A DNA stretch of 64,000 nucleotides from CAWFFV01 sp963814985 (GCA_963814985.1 CAWFFV010000034.1:248001-312000); one strand, 5' to 3'; numbered from the stretch's first letter, positions 26,851 through 35,882 are shown. Numbers and translations: made by a program. Notes: generated by a model not told the origin, from the letters alone.

Positions 26851-27943
26851 ACGGTGCAATGCTTTCTGCAAGAATATTCAAGGAGGCATTGTGGTCTCTA
26901 TCTAATACCACACCACATTCATGACAGATGTGGGTACGCACGCTCAAACTTTTCTTGACCAGCGTGCCACATGCCGAGCAGTTCTGGCTGGTGAACTGGG
27001 GAGCCACGGCGATGACTTCAATGGCGTGCATGGCTCCATACACTTTCACCCAGTAGATGAATTTACCCCAACCAGCGTCATGAATGCTCTTTGCCAGATG
27101 GTGGTTCTTCACCAGGTTGCGGATCTTCAAGTCTTCAAAGGCTATCAGGTCGTGAGACGTGACCAGCGCGTTTGCCGTCTTCCTGGCAAAATCTTCACGC
27201 TGCCTTTGAACCTTGAGCGATGCATTGGCGAACTTCTTCCTGGCTTTCTGGCAATTCTTTCCCTGTTTCTGTGTCCGGGAAAGTCGACAATTCAACCGTT
27301 TGAGTTTGCGCTCGGCTTTGCGGTAGTAGCGAGGATTCTCAACCGTATTCCCCTCGGAGTCGGTGTAGTAGGCCTTGAGTCCTACGTCAATGCCGATCTG
27401 CTTGCCCGTAGGAGTGTGGAGCGTCTCACGATTGGCCTGGACTCCAAAGTGGACGTAGTACCCATCTGCACGCCGTACGATGCGGACCCTCTTGATCTGT
27501 TTGACAGGGAAGGTTTCGATGTCACGTGTTCCGATCAAGCGAAGACGCCCGATCCCACACCCATCGGTGAAGGTGACGTGTTTGCCATCAGGGTCGAGCC
27601 GCCAACCCGTCGTTTTATACTCTACACTTCGATTGTTATGTTGGTACTTCGGATACCCTTTCTTTCCGGGTTTGTGGTTCTTGCAATTCTCATAGAAACG
27701 GGAGATGACGAACCAGGCACGATCCGCACTTGTCTGGCGGGCTTGTGAGTTGAGACGGGTTGCAAACAAGTACTCTTTGGCCAGCACGGCACAGTAGCAC
27801 TGCAAATCGTTCTGCGAGACACCTCGCCCATCCATCCATTTACGCAAACATTTGTTGCGGATGAACTGGACGATGCGAATCGCTTCATCGATGGCTGCAT
27901 ACTGCGCTTGATTGCCGTTGAGTTTGTATTCGTAGATCAGCAC
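26825..27943 (-). CDS. tnpB: RNA-guided nuclease TnpB (IS200/IS605, IS1341-type)
   Basis: An intact 372-residue TnpB. The RuvC-like catalytic residues are all present: Asp186 in IGIDVGLKAYY, Glu269 in LIAFEDLKIRN and Asp349 in DRDHNASLNI. The zinc finger is Cys321/324/339/342 (CSACG...CHECG). The N-terminal helical domain starts YEYKLNGNQAQYAAIDEAIR. TnpB cuts DNA next to a short TAM under guidance of an omega-RNA and helps retain the element. No tnpA is in the window, so the element would need a transposase in trans. A divergent ribbon-helix-helix gene starts 83 bases away. Confidence 0.93.
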   Translation of the reverse strand: MLIYEYKLNGNQAQYAAIDEAIRIVQFIRNKCLRKWMDGRGVSQNDLQCYCAVLAKEYLFATRLNSQARQTSADRAWFVISRFYENCKNHKPGKKGYPKYQHNNRSVEYKTTGWRLDPDGKHVTFTDGCGIGRLRLIGTRDIETFPVKQIKRVRIVRRADGYYVHFGVQANRETLHTPTGKQIGIDVGLKAYYTDSEGNTVENPRYYRKAERKLKRLNCRLSRTQKQGKNCQKARKKFANASLKVQRQREDFARKTANALVTSHDLIAFEDLKIRNLVKNHHLAKSIHDAGWGKFIYWVKVYGAMHAIEVIAVAPQFTSQNCSACGTLVKKSLSVRTHICHECGVVLDRDHNASLNILAESIAPYRGAHGNR

Positions 27944-28026
27944 GTCTCTTGCACTTTCCTCTTGTTTCTGGTAGAATTATACCACACAATGACGTTGTAT
28001 GGCAAACAAGAGGAGAAGTGTCTCGT

Positions 28027-28221
28027 ATGCCAAAAGAAAGAACGAATATCTATCTCACTGAGCGGCAACGGCGACAACTGCAAAAGCGTAGCCAGGATGA
28101 AGATTTACCAATGGCAGAAATTATCAGGCGAGCACTGGATGCCTATCTGGCCTGGGATGACCCGATGTATCAGCCAACTCCTCCTAAACCCCACATAAGG
28201 AAGAGCCATTCATCCCCATAG
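28027..28221 (+). CDS. Ribbon-helix-helix (CopG/Arc-like) DNA-binding protein
   Basis: A 64-residue protein with a full RHH motif: KERTNIYLTERQRRQLQKRS is the beta strand and first helix, MAEIIRRALDAYLAW the second helix. Such proteins are dimeric repressors or antitoxins. ATG 28027 follows GAGGAGAAGTGTCTCGT; the longer upstream frame (27949) has no ribosome site. It is divergent from tnpB and no toxin gene follows, so it may control tnpB or belong to the mobile element. Confidence 0.75.
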   Translation: MPKERTNIYLTERQRRQLQKRSQDEDLPMAEIIRRALDAYLAWDDPMYQPTPPKPHIRKSHSSP

Positions 28222-28225
28222 CTCA

Positions 28226-28244
28226 AGCCAGGGGCTTTCTGGCT
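28226..28244. repeat. Short hairpin at possible left end of the TnpB element
   Basis: AGCCAG-GGGCTTT-CTGGCT lies five bases after the stop codon of the ribbon-helix-helix gene. Sub-terminal hairpins of this kind mark ends of IS200/IS605 elements, so the mobile unit may run from about 26.7 to 28.25 kb. It could equally be a weak terminator. A second stem CGCCGT/ACGGCG follows near 28272-28290. Confidence 0.4.
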
Positions 28245-28402
28245 CGTTCTGGTAATAAAGACTATCGCCGTTGTAAGCACGGCGGTCGTCACCGGACGCT
28301 TACTTATGTGTGGTAATGATGCAATACTATTTTTGTGAAGATTCTGTTATCCGCCTCGCCTGTGTGAGCGATGGCGATACACCGTGAAATATCCTGCTAG
28401 CG

Positions 28403-28600
28403 ATGAGCAGAAAAATACGCAGCACTCAACTGAATAGTGTTGCGTATTCCTGTATAGCGCAACTTGAAGAATTATATAATTCCCCGGAGCCAGAGGGAAA
28501 CCGTTACGAGCTTTATCTTCTGCTGCAAAGCTTAAAGAGCGGCGGTATAAGTTTTGAACAGTTTCTTGCCCAGGTCTTTGCCTGGGCAAGCGGATATTAA
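28403..28600 (+). CDS. Possible small protein, 65 residues
   Basis: A short open frame (MSRKIRSTQLNSVAYS...) with a helical composition and no recognised domain; there is no clear ribosome site. The C-terminal codons contain a perfect hairpin (CTTGCCCAGG/CCTGGGCAAG, 28565-28590) and a second hairpin follows the stop. The opposite strand also has a 106-codon frame here, which is no better supported. Confidence 0.35.
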   Translation: MSRKIRSTQLNSVAYSCIAQLEELYNSPEPEGNRYELYLLLQSLKSGGISFEQFLAQVFAWASGY

Positions 28601-28607
28601 GCGGAAA

Positions 28608-28647
28608 GATGGGCGCAAGAATTTCCAGAGAAACCCGTGCGCCCATC
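28608..28647. terminator. Hairpin after the 65-residue frame
   Basis: A 10-bp perfect stem, GATGGGCGCA pairing with TGCGCCCATC, across a 20-base loop. There is no T run, so termination is only possible. Confidence 0.4.
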
Positions 28648-28735
28648 TCCGTTAAGCCGTTAAACAACCATTTTGCACAGTTACCACGTTTGTGTTATAC
28701 TTCATGTAACCAAGTAGCACTTTAATCACAATCTT

Positions 28736-28940
<205 letters not shown>

Positions 28941-28966
28941 TCTCAGATATCTCACGTAGATTGTAG

Positions 28967-29002
28967 GCCGCAATCCTTCATGATCAGGATTGCGGCTTTT
29001 TT
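28967..29002 (+). terminator. Rho-independent terminator of the TPP leader
   Basis: GCCGCAATCC / GGATTGCGGC with a 10-base loop and six Ts. It lies between the riboswitch and the ABC transporter ATG (29042), the usual place for a TPP-controlled attenuator. Confidence 0.9.
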
Positions 29003-29041
29003 ATGTTCTTCCGCTGCCAATCTTTCTGGAGGTAAGGGGCT

Positions 29042-29812
29042 ATGGACCCACCAAAACTGTTAGTTCAGGGTGTAACCAGGATGTATCGCAACGGGCGTCG
29101 CAACCTGGAAGTGCTTGCCCCCATCGATCTGACGGTTGCCAATGGCGAGTTTGTGACGGTTATCGGGCCAAGTGGCTGTGGCAAAAGTACACTGTTTAAT
29201 ATCATCTCAGGAGTCGATGAGCCAGACTCCGGTCTGGTTGCTATTGACGGAGAGACCGACACAAAACGTGCTGGCAAATCTGGTTATATGCCGCAGCAAC
29301 CACTCCTCTTACCGTGGCGTACTGTTGAAGAGAATGTGATGCTGGGTCTGGATGTACGCCGTGTCCGGCGTAAGCAAGCCCGGCAGGAGGCTCATACACT
29401 CCTCAAACGCTTTGGGCTGGTGGAGTTTGCCCAGAACTATCCAGCGACGCTTTCAGGTGGTATGCGACAGCGTGTTGCTTTATTGCGTACGGTTCTGTTC
29501 AATCATACTTTCCTCTTGCTGGATGAACCTTTTGGAGCACTCGATGCTCTGACCCGGCTCTCCTTACAGATGTGGCTCCTTGATCTCTGGCAGAGCTTTC
29601 ATTCTAGTGTACTCTTCATTACCCATGATGTACGTGAGGCAATCTTATTGTCTGATCGCATCTATGTCTTGAGTGCACGCCCGGCACATGTCTTACGTGT
29701 TGTAGAAATTGATCTCCCTCGTCCACGCAAGCAGGAGCACCAGGCCTTAGAGTCGTTCGTGCAACTGGAGCAGGAACTTGTGACGCTGCTGATGAAGGAG
29801 CAACATCTATGA
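29042..29812 (+). CDS. ABC transporter ATP-binding protein, thiamine precursor uptake
   Basis: A 256-residue ATPase of the nitrate/sulfonate/HMP type. Walker A is GPSGCGKST (residue ~43), the Q-loop lies in YMPQQPLLLPWRTV, the signature is LSGGMRQRVALLR, Walker B is FLLLDEPFGALDAL and the switch His is in ITHDVREAI. It powers import of a thiamine precursor, probably formylaminopyrimidine/HMP, as inferred from the TPP riboswitch and the THI5-like binding protein. GGAGGTAAGGGGCT precedes the ATG. Its last four bases overlap the permease start (ATGA). Confidence 0.9.
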   Translation: MDPPKLLVQGVTRMYRNGRRNLEVLAPIDLTVANGEFVTVIGPSGCGKSTLFNIISGVDEPDSGLVAIDGETDTKRAGKSGYMPQQPLLLPWRTVEENVMLGLDVRRVRRKQARQEAHTLLKRFGLVEFAQNYPATLSGGMRQRVALLRTVLFNHTFLLLDEPFGALDALTRLSLQMWLLDLWQSFHSSVLFITHDVREAILLSDRIYVLSARPAHVLRVVEIDLPRPRKQEHQALESFVQLEQELVTLLMKEQHL

Positions 29813-30579
29813 AACTACGCTGGATTGCTGGCTATGGTCCAGCCTTTGTGCTCACTGTTACCCTTTTACTGCTCTGGGAACTCTATGTACGTTCAGGCCA
29901 GATTAGCGCAACGCTGCTGCCTACGCCAAGCTCGATAGTGCTGGCCTTGTTTGACAATTGGGATATTATTTCTGTCCATACATTGCAAACGTTGCTAGAG
30001 ACTGTGCTGGGCATGGCGGCTGCTACCGTGCTTGGCCTGACCCTGGCAATCACCCTCGACATCTCATTATGGGTGCGGCGGGCCGTCTACCCGATCCTGA
30101 TCACATCACAAACAATTCCTATGATCGCTCTTGCACCTCTCCTGGTGCTCTGGTTTGGCTGGGACCTGGGACCAAAAGTGATTGTAGTTACACTCTATTG
30201 TTTCTTTCCTATCGCTGTGGCATGTGCCGATGGTCTGTTAGGGACTGATCCTGATTTGCTACGACTGATGCAAAGTATGCGAGCCTCACGCTGGCAGATA
30301 CTCTGGTTGGTGCGTTTACCAGGAGCCATGCCCTCGTTTTTCTCTGGTTTGCGTATTGCGGCAACGTATAGCGTGACCGGGGCTATCTTTGCAGAGTATG
30401 TAGCCGCTTACCAGGGGCTGGGTTTGTATATGCAGACCTCGTTCAACTCTCATGCGATTGTCCTGGTCTTTGCCGCTATCCTGGTGACGGCGGTACTTAG
30501 TCTCTTACTTTTCGGTCTGGTAGCCTTGATCGAGCGTATTGCATTGCCCTGGTACCACGGAGTAAGGAAGACTACGTGA
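29809..30579 (+). CDS. ABC transporter permease, thiamine precursor uptake
   Basis: A 256-residue BPD-type inner-membrane permease with ~6 helices (FVLTVTLLLLWELYV, VLGMAAATVLGLTLAI, IALAPLLVLWFGWDLGPK). The EAA-type cytosolic loop is the segment RLMQSMRASRWQILWLVRLP followed by GA and then SFFSGLRIAATYSVTGAIFAEY. It is coupled to the ATPase by a 4-base overlap and is followed 28 bases later by the binding protein, forming one operon under the TPP riboswitch. Confidence 0.9.
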   Translation: MKLRWIAGYGPAFVLTVTLLLLWELYVRSGQISATLLPTPSSIVLALFDNWDIISVHTLQTLLETVLGMAAATVLGLTLAITLDISLWVRRAVYPILITSQTIPMIALAPLLVLWFGWDLGPKVIVVTLYCFFPIAVACADGLLGTDPDLLRLMQSMRASRWQILWLVRLPGAMPSFFSGLRIAATYSVTGAIFAEYVAAYQGLGLYMQTSFNSHAIVLVFAAILVTAVLSLLLFGLVALIERIALPWYHGVRKTT

Positions 30580-30607
30580 GTATCCTGGAATTATCAAGGA
30601 GGGATTC

Positions 30608-31666
30608 ATGAGTTCTCGTTTCCGTCTGGTGTTGAGTATCGGTTTACCTGTGCTGCTTATTCTTGCTGTTGTTGGAGCTTTTTTGTGGAGGCAGCGGCCA
30701 GATACATCGATGAATGCGCAGGCCTCGCAAAAGTTAACATCTCTATCGCTGGCGCTGGACTGGACTCCCAACACAAACCATACGGGGATCTATGTTGCGC
30801 TGGCAAAGGGCTGGTATCGCGATGAGGGGATTGATCTAAAGCTTCTCCCTTACTCTTCTAGTATCTCACCTGATACATTGGTGAGTAGCGGAAAGGCTGA
30901 TGTAGGTATTAGCTCTACGGAGAGTATTGTTGCGGATGCAGCGACGGGTCAGCCTGTCGTTTCGATTGCCGCTATTGTGCAGCATAATACGTCAGCGCTG
31001 GTGACGCGAGCCAATTCTGGCTTGACTCGTCCACGTGATCTTGATGGTAAGGTCTACGGTGGTTTTGGTGCCCCATATGAAGCAGCGGTCGTGAGCGAAA
31101 TTATCAAGAAAGACGGTGGCAAGGGCACATTCAAGAACGTCACGCTCGACGTTGGTGCTATGGAAGCGTTAAAGGCAAAGCGGATTGATTTCGTCTGGAT
31201 CTTTGAAGGATGGGAAGGAATTCAGGCTCAACGCGATGGTATTAAGCTGAACGTCTTCCCCATTACAGAGAACGGTGTGGCTGACTATTATACGCCTACG
31301 ATTATTACCGGCCCCAATCAGATCAAGCAGAAATCAGAGTTATTGCGCAAATTTATGGCCGCAACGTCCAGAGGCTATGAATTTGCACGTACAAATGCCA
31401 ATGCATCCGCACAAATGCTACTGGATACGGCACCCAGGGGAACCTTTCCCGATCCCGGTCTGGTCTTTGCCAGCCAGAGCTATCTCAGCCCGCGCTATGC
31501 AGATTCCGGTCGCCAGTGGGGATGGCAGGATGCTGCAGCTTGGCATGGCTATCCTGGCTTTATGCTGAAGGCAGGTGCAATTACTGATACGTTGGGTAAG
31601 CCGATAAAGAGCCTGAATTTCGATACGCTGTACACGAATAATTTCTTGCCCTCGTCACAAACGTGA
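30608..31666 (+). CDS. NMT1/THI5-like substrate-binding protein
   Basis: A 352-residue exported binding protein. Its signal/anchor (LVLSIGLPVLLILAVVGAFL) lacks a lipobox cysteine. The mature part starts LALDWTPNTNHTGIYVALAK, the block that defines NMT1/THI5-type and ThiY proteins, then GKADVGISSTES and VYGGFGAPYEAAV. These bind pyrimidine precursors of thiamine. AAGGAGGGATTC lies before the ATG. It is the last gene of the riboswitch-controlled operon. Confidence 0.9.
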   Translation: MSSRFRLVLSIGLPVLLILAVVGAFLWRQRPDTSMNAQASQKLTSLSLALDWTPNTNHTGIYVALAKGWYRDEGIDLKLLPYSSSISPDTLVSSGKADVGISSTESIVADAATGQPVVSIAAIVQHNTSALVTRANSGLTRPRDLDGKVYGGFGAPYEAAVVSEIIKKDGGKGTFKNVTLDVGAMEALKAKRIDFVWIFEGWEGIQAQRDGIKLNVFPITENGVADYYTPTIITGPNQIKQKSELLRKFMAATSRGYEFARTNANASAQMLLDTAPRGTFPDPGLVFASQSYLSPRYADSGRQWGWQDAAAWHGYPGFMLKAGAITDTLGKPIKSLNFDTLYTNNFLPSSQT

Positions 31667-31778
31667 TCATTTTTGTGAAATAGAGTGTTTGGTGGGGGGC
31701 CGGGTGATGCATTTATGCTCACTCAGCCCTCTACCTTTGTGTATGTAGGAATGTGTTGTATCCTCTTCACTAAAATAA

Positions 31779-32604
31779 TCAGGCCAGAAATTTGAGCAGA
31801 AGTGACGTCAGCTCGTGTGGTTTTTCCTCAGATATCCAATGACCGCAGTCCTGGAACACCACACCGTGTACGTTATTCGCTGCCGTTTGAAGTGACTGCT
31901 CCACCATGCTACCGAAGCTTCGCTCACCCCCAATTGCCAGGACAGGAATATCAAGTTTATGCTCCGAGAGCGCCCGTACGTTGTCGATATCGGTGAAAAT
32001 GGTCCGGTAGTACGCGAGGCTCGCAGCAACTACCCCCGGTAGTGAGTATGCACGCACATATTCACGCACCGCATCTTCAGCTATCGCATCTCTGAACCAC
32101 CAGCGCAAGTACAGATCTTCCTTGCCGGCTAGCAATTGCTCGGGCAAGCCTGGGACGGTATTGAACGCGAAGTGCCATGCAGGATTGAAAGGTTTCATTA
32201 GCAAAGGGAAGTGCTCGAACGCGGTGGGTAAGCCAACGTCGATCACCGCGAGCCGCTCGACATCCGCTTCGAACATAGCAGCGTAGTGATAGGCGATAAT
32301 CCCTCCCCAATCGTGACCAACGAGTCGTATCTTCCTGTATCCAAGGTGGTGCACGAGAGCCTGAATATCTATCGCGAGATTTTTCTTGTCGTATCCACCT
32401 TCTGTTTGTGAAGACTCGCCCAGTCCACGTAAGTCAGGGGCGATCACGGTGAACTTATCTGCGAGAGAAGGGATAATATCACGCCACTCGGTACCAGGTC
32501 TGTGGCCAGCCGTGAAGCAGCACAACAGGGTCGCCCTGGCCGGCCGTCACGACGTGTAAACGCACGTCACGCACGTTAATATGATGATGCTCTAGATGTG
32601 CCAT
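31779..32604 (-). CDS. Epoxide-hydrolase-like alpha/beta hydrolase, frameshifted
   Basis: The joined protein is about 274 residues. A short frame from ATG 32604 (AGGAGG upstream) encodes MAHLEHHHINVRDVRLHVV to VVLLHGWPQTWY, including the oxyanion HGWP motif. It then shifts near 32488 into the long frame EWRDIIPSLADKFTVIAPD. The nucleophile is the Asp in GHDWGG and the catalytic His is in FQDCGHWISEEKP, the pattern of epoxide hydrolases and haloalkane dehalogenases. One indel in WPQTWYEWRD restores it. It lies 21 bases downstream of the ABM-SnoaL gene, likely one transcript. Confidence 0.8.
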
Positions 32605-32624
32605 CGCAAGCCTCCTGAAATCCT

Positions 32625-33394
32625 CTAGAGAGTGGACCCTTTGAGCTGTTGCTCAATAGCATACAGATCGGATAGCAGCCAGCGCCACACAATACGGCCA
32701 TCCTGTATGCGCAGCATATCTGTGGCTTCATACGTGAAGCGTTTTCCTGTGGCGGGGATGCCAAGCAATGGACCCGCATGCGTGGCTTCGACACGGCTGC
32801 GAAATCACAACAAAATCCACACCCTCGACCACGTTCTCTTCTGTTGCTTGCAGCTCAGTCATTGCCGAGGCGACGTTCGATGTGTACTGATCGAGCGCTG
32901 TGCTGAAGCCTGTTACCCAACCGGGTGTGAACCCTACACAATTTTCAGTGTAGTGCTCAAGGTCAACAACTTCGTGCATGCGATCAAACTCGCCGGTAAA
33001 AAGGTAGTGTTGGAACCTGCGGTAGACCGCGAGAGGGCTTACTTTTGTTGCTTCTGGCTCGTCTCGCCTGGTAATTGTCGCAGCAACCGTATAGAAATGG
33101 CCGTCAGGCTGCGCAAGTTTCGTCGCTACTGCGACGCGTGCCTGCATGTCAGGGTTCCGCATCATGACTTCAAAAGCGGTTTTATCTTCCCACTGGCCGT
33201 AGTTGACGACCCTGGTGCCATCAGTACTCTTGTGGATGCTGGCGAGAGACGAAGCCTGGTAGATGCCGTGTGATAGTGTCTGTGGTTTCGGTCAGTGTAT
33301 CTACAAGCTTCTGCTGCTTGTTCGGCTCGACGGTGAACACATTCACCAATGTGAACATTGCCTGATCCGGTGCGATGATGGTTTGCTTGATCAT
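32625..33394 (-). CDS. ABM-SnoaL two-domain protein, two frameshifts
   Basis: Restoring two indels (near 33215 and 32790) gives about 255 residues. The N-terminal ~95 residues, from ATG 33394 behind CCAGGAGGTTTC, are an antibiotic-biosynthesis-monooxygenase (ABM) domain: MFTLVNVFTVEPNKQQ, LPGFVSASIHKSTDGT and VVNYGQWEDKTAFE. The remainder is a SnoaL/NTF2-like domain (AVYRRFQHYLFTGEFDRMHE, then GPLLGIPATGKRF and IQDGRIVWRWLLSDLYAIE). ABM and SnoaL folds both act on small aromatic or polyketide-like molecules. The neighbours suggest a small detoxification or tailoring cluster. Confidence 0.7.
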
Positions 33395-33470
33395 GAAACC
33401 TCCTGGTTACTTGTCCCGCTTGCTACCATAAATGGCTTTTTTAATGGCAGCAAGCGGAACATGTGACCCA

Positions 33471-34154
33471 CTAGCGAACGATCTTGAAATTGAACAGAGG
33501 AGTCTGGAGTGTATTCCAGAGCCTGAGCCAGACCGGCAGAAGCATTTCCGTACCACGGGCAGCGGTAATATCTCCCAGGTCAATGACATGTTTCCAACCA
33601 AAGCCCTTCGTGAGCAGATCGGTTACCTGTGCTTTAGCCTCTTGATCATTGCCACACACAAATACCTCATGTTCCCCATCCGCCACTAAATGTGGGTTGA
33701 CCATGAGTGGTGCACTCATCGTATTGAGCGTCTTGACCACTTTCACTTGTGGGAAGGCACGCTGGATCTGTTCTCCCAGCGAGTCGGTGTTCACAACCGA
33801 GAGCGACGGGGGTAGCCCGTGGGAGAAATCCAGTGCATTAGCAATATCGATGAGAACTTTCCCATTCAGACGTTCCGCGCCAATCGTTTGAAGGACCTCC
33901 AGTGAGGCACCACCTACGATTGTGTTCAGAAGGATCTCCCCATGCGCTGCCGCCTGTGCAAAAGTGCCCAGCTGGATCTGAGGATGCTGCTCTGACCATA
34001 CACGAAAAGGAGGATTACCCAGGGCATCTGGCTCTGTACGTGCCAGAGTGGCGGCCACATCGCGCGTACCAATCATAACTTCCTGGTGTAACTCGCCTAG
34101 TTTCGCGGCCAGTGTTTGCCCGACTATTCCGGTACCAAGAACTCCAAATTTCAT
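33471..34154 (-). CDS. F420-dependent NADP reductase-like protein
   Basis: An intact 227-residue protein. The Rossmann motif is GVLGTGIVGQTLA at the N terminus, then MIGTRD (NADP phosphate contact), NTIVGGASLEVLQ, VLIDIANAL and VVKTLNTMSAPLMVNP. This matches the NADP oxidoreductase, coenzyme-F420-dependent family, which exchanges hydride between NADPH and F420. It is the first gene of the minus-strand cluster and follows a strong promoter with an operator-like palindrome. Confidence 0.85.
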   Translation of the reverse strand: MKFGVLGTGIVGQTLAAKLGELHQEVMIGTRDVAATLARTEPDALGNPPFRVWSEQHPQIQLGTFAQAAAHGEILLNTIVGGASLEVLQTIGAERLNGKVLIDIANALDFSHGLPPSLSVVNTDSLGEQIQRAFPQVKVVKTLNTMSAPLMVNPHLVADGEHEVFVCGNDQEAKAQVTDLLTKGFGWKHVIDLGDITAARGTEMLLPVWLRLWNTLQTPLFNFKIVR

Positions 34155-34305
34155 CAGATATGTTTCCCTTCTTTGCTCTCATGCTGATGCATAAGAGTGT
34201 TCTTCTGAGTGGAGGAACGACCATTTCTCCTGATGAGCACCAATAATGTGCTCCCTCTTCACGAGGGAAAGAGTCTTTCCTTGCAATTTCTTGCTTTTTG
34301 TTGAT

Positions 34306-34367
34306 GATACAGACAGTTCTGTATCGCATCTAGAGAGAAGTATACAGACTATTCTTTCTCTTGTCAA
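34306..34367 (-). promoter_or_regulatory. Sigma70-type promoter with operator palindrome
   Basis: On the minus strand TTGACA (34362-34367), a 17-base spacer and TATACT (34339-34344) make a near-consensus promoter. Just downstream of the expected start is the palindrome GATACAGA-CAGT-TCTGTATC (34306-34325). ATACAGAC recurs as a half site over the -10. A repressor site is the likely reading; the repressor is not obvious nearby. Confidence 0.7.
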
Positions 34368-34654
34368 GAGGGAGAAATTTGAGAAATGCTTTTGGTACTG
34401 GACCAGGCAGAGTACTGTGCTTTGACCTGTAAGCGCGATTTGAGGACAATATATATTGTTGTTCCCTGGAAATGCTGAGCAAATGTTTAGCTCATCTTGA
34501 GGAATTCTTGAGTCTTATGCTAATACAATAAGTTATAGATCTGGTGGAGATCCAGAGGCAGGAGGTTCCCCTGATTTCACTCAGAAGTTTCCCGAAAGAG
34601 ACACTCAGTACAAAGAATTTGATATCGGACTAATTTATTTCTAAGGAGAAATGT
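34368..34654. other. Intergenic region upstream of the small lipoprotein gene
   Basis: No gene is supportable. Together with the leader of the F420 cluster (34155-34305) this makes a 500-base divergent spacer. A ribosome site CTAAGGAGAAATGT ends it. Confidence 0.45.
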
Positions 34655-34912
34655 ATGAACTCTATCAGACAAAGAGGAGTCTTACTGCTGGCACTTGTCT
34701 TGCTTGTATTTGCGATGGCACTGACTGCCTGTGGTACACCTGCTTCTACACCAGGCGGCAGTACCACTGGTAGTCAGCCTACCAGCAGCCAGTCTACTAG
34801 CCAGCAGGTTCAGCCAGCGCAGGATAGCGATCAACAGGTTATAGATGGTGCACAGAAGGATGTGCAGAATGCTGACTCGCAGGCTGGCCAGGACAACGAG
34901 CAAATCCCCTAA
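34655..34912 (+). CDS. Small Ser/Thr/Gln-rich lipoprotein
   Basis: An 85-residue protein with an N-terminal signal ending in the lipobox LTAC (Cys about 26), then a low-complexity Ser/Thr/Gln tail. It should be anchored to the outer face of the membrane. No family. AAGGAG is correctly spaced from ATG 34655; ATG 34651 is in another frame. The next gene is also exported and starts 60 bases later, so they may be co-transcribed. Confidence 0.7.
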   Translation: MNSIRQRGVLLLALVLLVFAMALTACGTPASTPGGSTTGSQPTSSQSTSQQVQPAQDSDQQVIDGAQKDVQNADSQAGQDNEQIP

Positions 34913-34972
34913 AAGTGTAACATCGGATTATCTCACATCGAGAATGCCATCTCAGAGAGGAAAAATCATAAA

Positions 34973-35764
34973 ATGAAGACCTTTACAAGTATCTGTCGTT
35001 CTCCCCGACGTGTCGCAGTACTCAGTCTACTGAGTTTATTGAGTGTGCTGTCGCTCGGTATTATCCTTCCTTCAATTGCGTTTGCGGCATCAACAACACC
35101 ATCAACATCAACAGTATCAACACCAACACAGAAGTGTGGTGCAACCGATGTAAAGTGTGTGATTGCCTTTGGTGATGTGCGCATCGTTGCTCGCCAGACC
35201 GCACTGACAACCCTGGATACCAAAGTTACTGCACAACAAACGGTGCATCATATCACTGATCTCCAGGCCAGTGCTCTGCTAATTAATGTCACTACCGACC
35301 AGAGTGGTCTGGCGGCATTAAAAACCAAGCTTGATGCTGAGACTGATGCCCAGGTTGCTCGTCAGGATATCAAAGCGATGTATGAGCAATTTCGTATCTT
35401 TGCCGTCGTGCTACCCCGTGATTACCGACGTCTCCATCTCGATCTAGAGATCAACCTTGATAGCAAACAGCAAACCACGCGGCAACAAGTCGAGCTAAGA
35501 ATCGATAAAGCCAATGCTACTGTGCAAACACAGGTGAATCCGCTCTTTGCCGACTATAAAGCTCAACTTGCTGCCGCTGAAGGTCAAATTGACACGGCGC
35601 AGGGAATCTTCCCAACACTTACCGTTGCGAGCTTCAACGCAGATGGTGCCGCTTTCAGGAGTCGTCTGGCTAACCTAACCACTGACGAGAAGGCTGCTCA
35701 GGCAGATCTACGCAAAGCTGCTGAAGATTTGCGCCAGATCCGTCTCTCACTCAAAAGCAAGTAA
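34973..35764 (+). CDS. Secreted helical protein, unknown function
   Basis: A 263-residue protein. A Sec signal peptide (VLSLLSLLSVLSLGIILPSI, cleavage after AFA at about residue 38) is followed by a Ser/Thr linker, one Cys pair (CGATDVKC) and about 200 residues of long, Ala/Gln/Asp-rich helices likely to form a coiled-coil bundle. No family was recognised. GAGAGGAAAAATC precedes the ATG. Confidence 0.65.
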   Translation: MKTFTSICRSPRRVAVLSLLSLLSVLSLGIILPSIAFAASTTPSTSTVSTPTQKCGATDVKCVIAFGDVRIVARQTALTTLDTKVTAQQTVHHITDLQASALLINVTTDQSGLAALKTKLDAETDAQVARQDIKAMYEQFRIFAVVLPRDYRRLHLDLEINLDSKQQTTRQQVELRIDKANATVQTQVNPLFADYKAQLAAAEGQIDTAQGIFPTLTVASFNADGAAFRSRLANLTTDEKAAQADLRKAAEDLRQIRLSLKSK

Positions 35765-35837
35765 ATTCTAACCACTTTTCGGGATTGCAAATAGGGTGGG
35801 TGTTCGTCAAGAACCTGCCCTCTCGAATCTCGATCCA

Positions 35838-35882
35838 TGCCGTAGGGGCGAGGTTTAATGTGCATGTGCATGTTAAACCTCT
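35838..35882. repeat. Repeat module C, copy 1
   Basis: TAGGGGCGAGGTTTAATGTG pairs in inverse with CATGTTAAACCTC. It is preceded by CCCTCTCGAATCTCGATCC, which recurs before the copy near 57060. It lies between convergent genes. Confidence 0.6.

Noticed and set aside
26921..27748. 275-codon + strand frame opposite tnpB
   Set aside because: It is the shadow of tnpB codon usage; no domain, and no ribosome site at its start.
28347..28667. 106-codon minus-strand frame over the 65-residue frame
   Set aside because: No ribosome site or domain; the strand assignment there is uncertain, and the + frame with following hairpins is slightly better.
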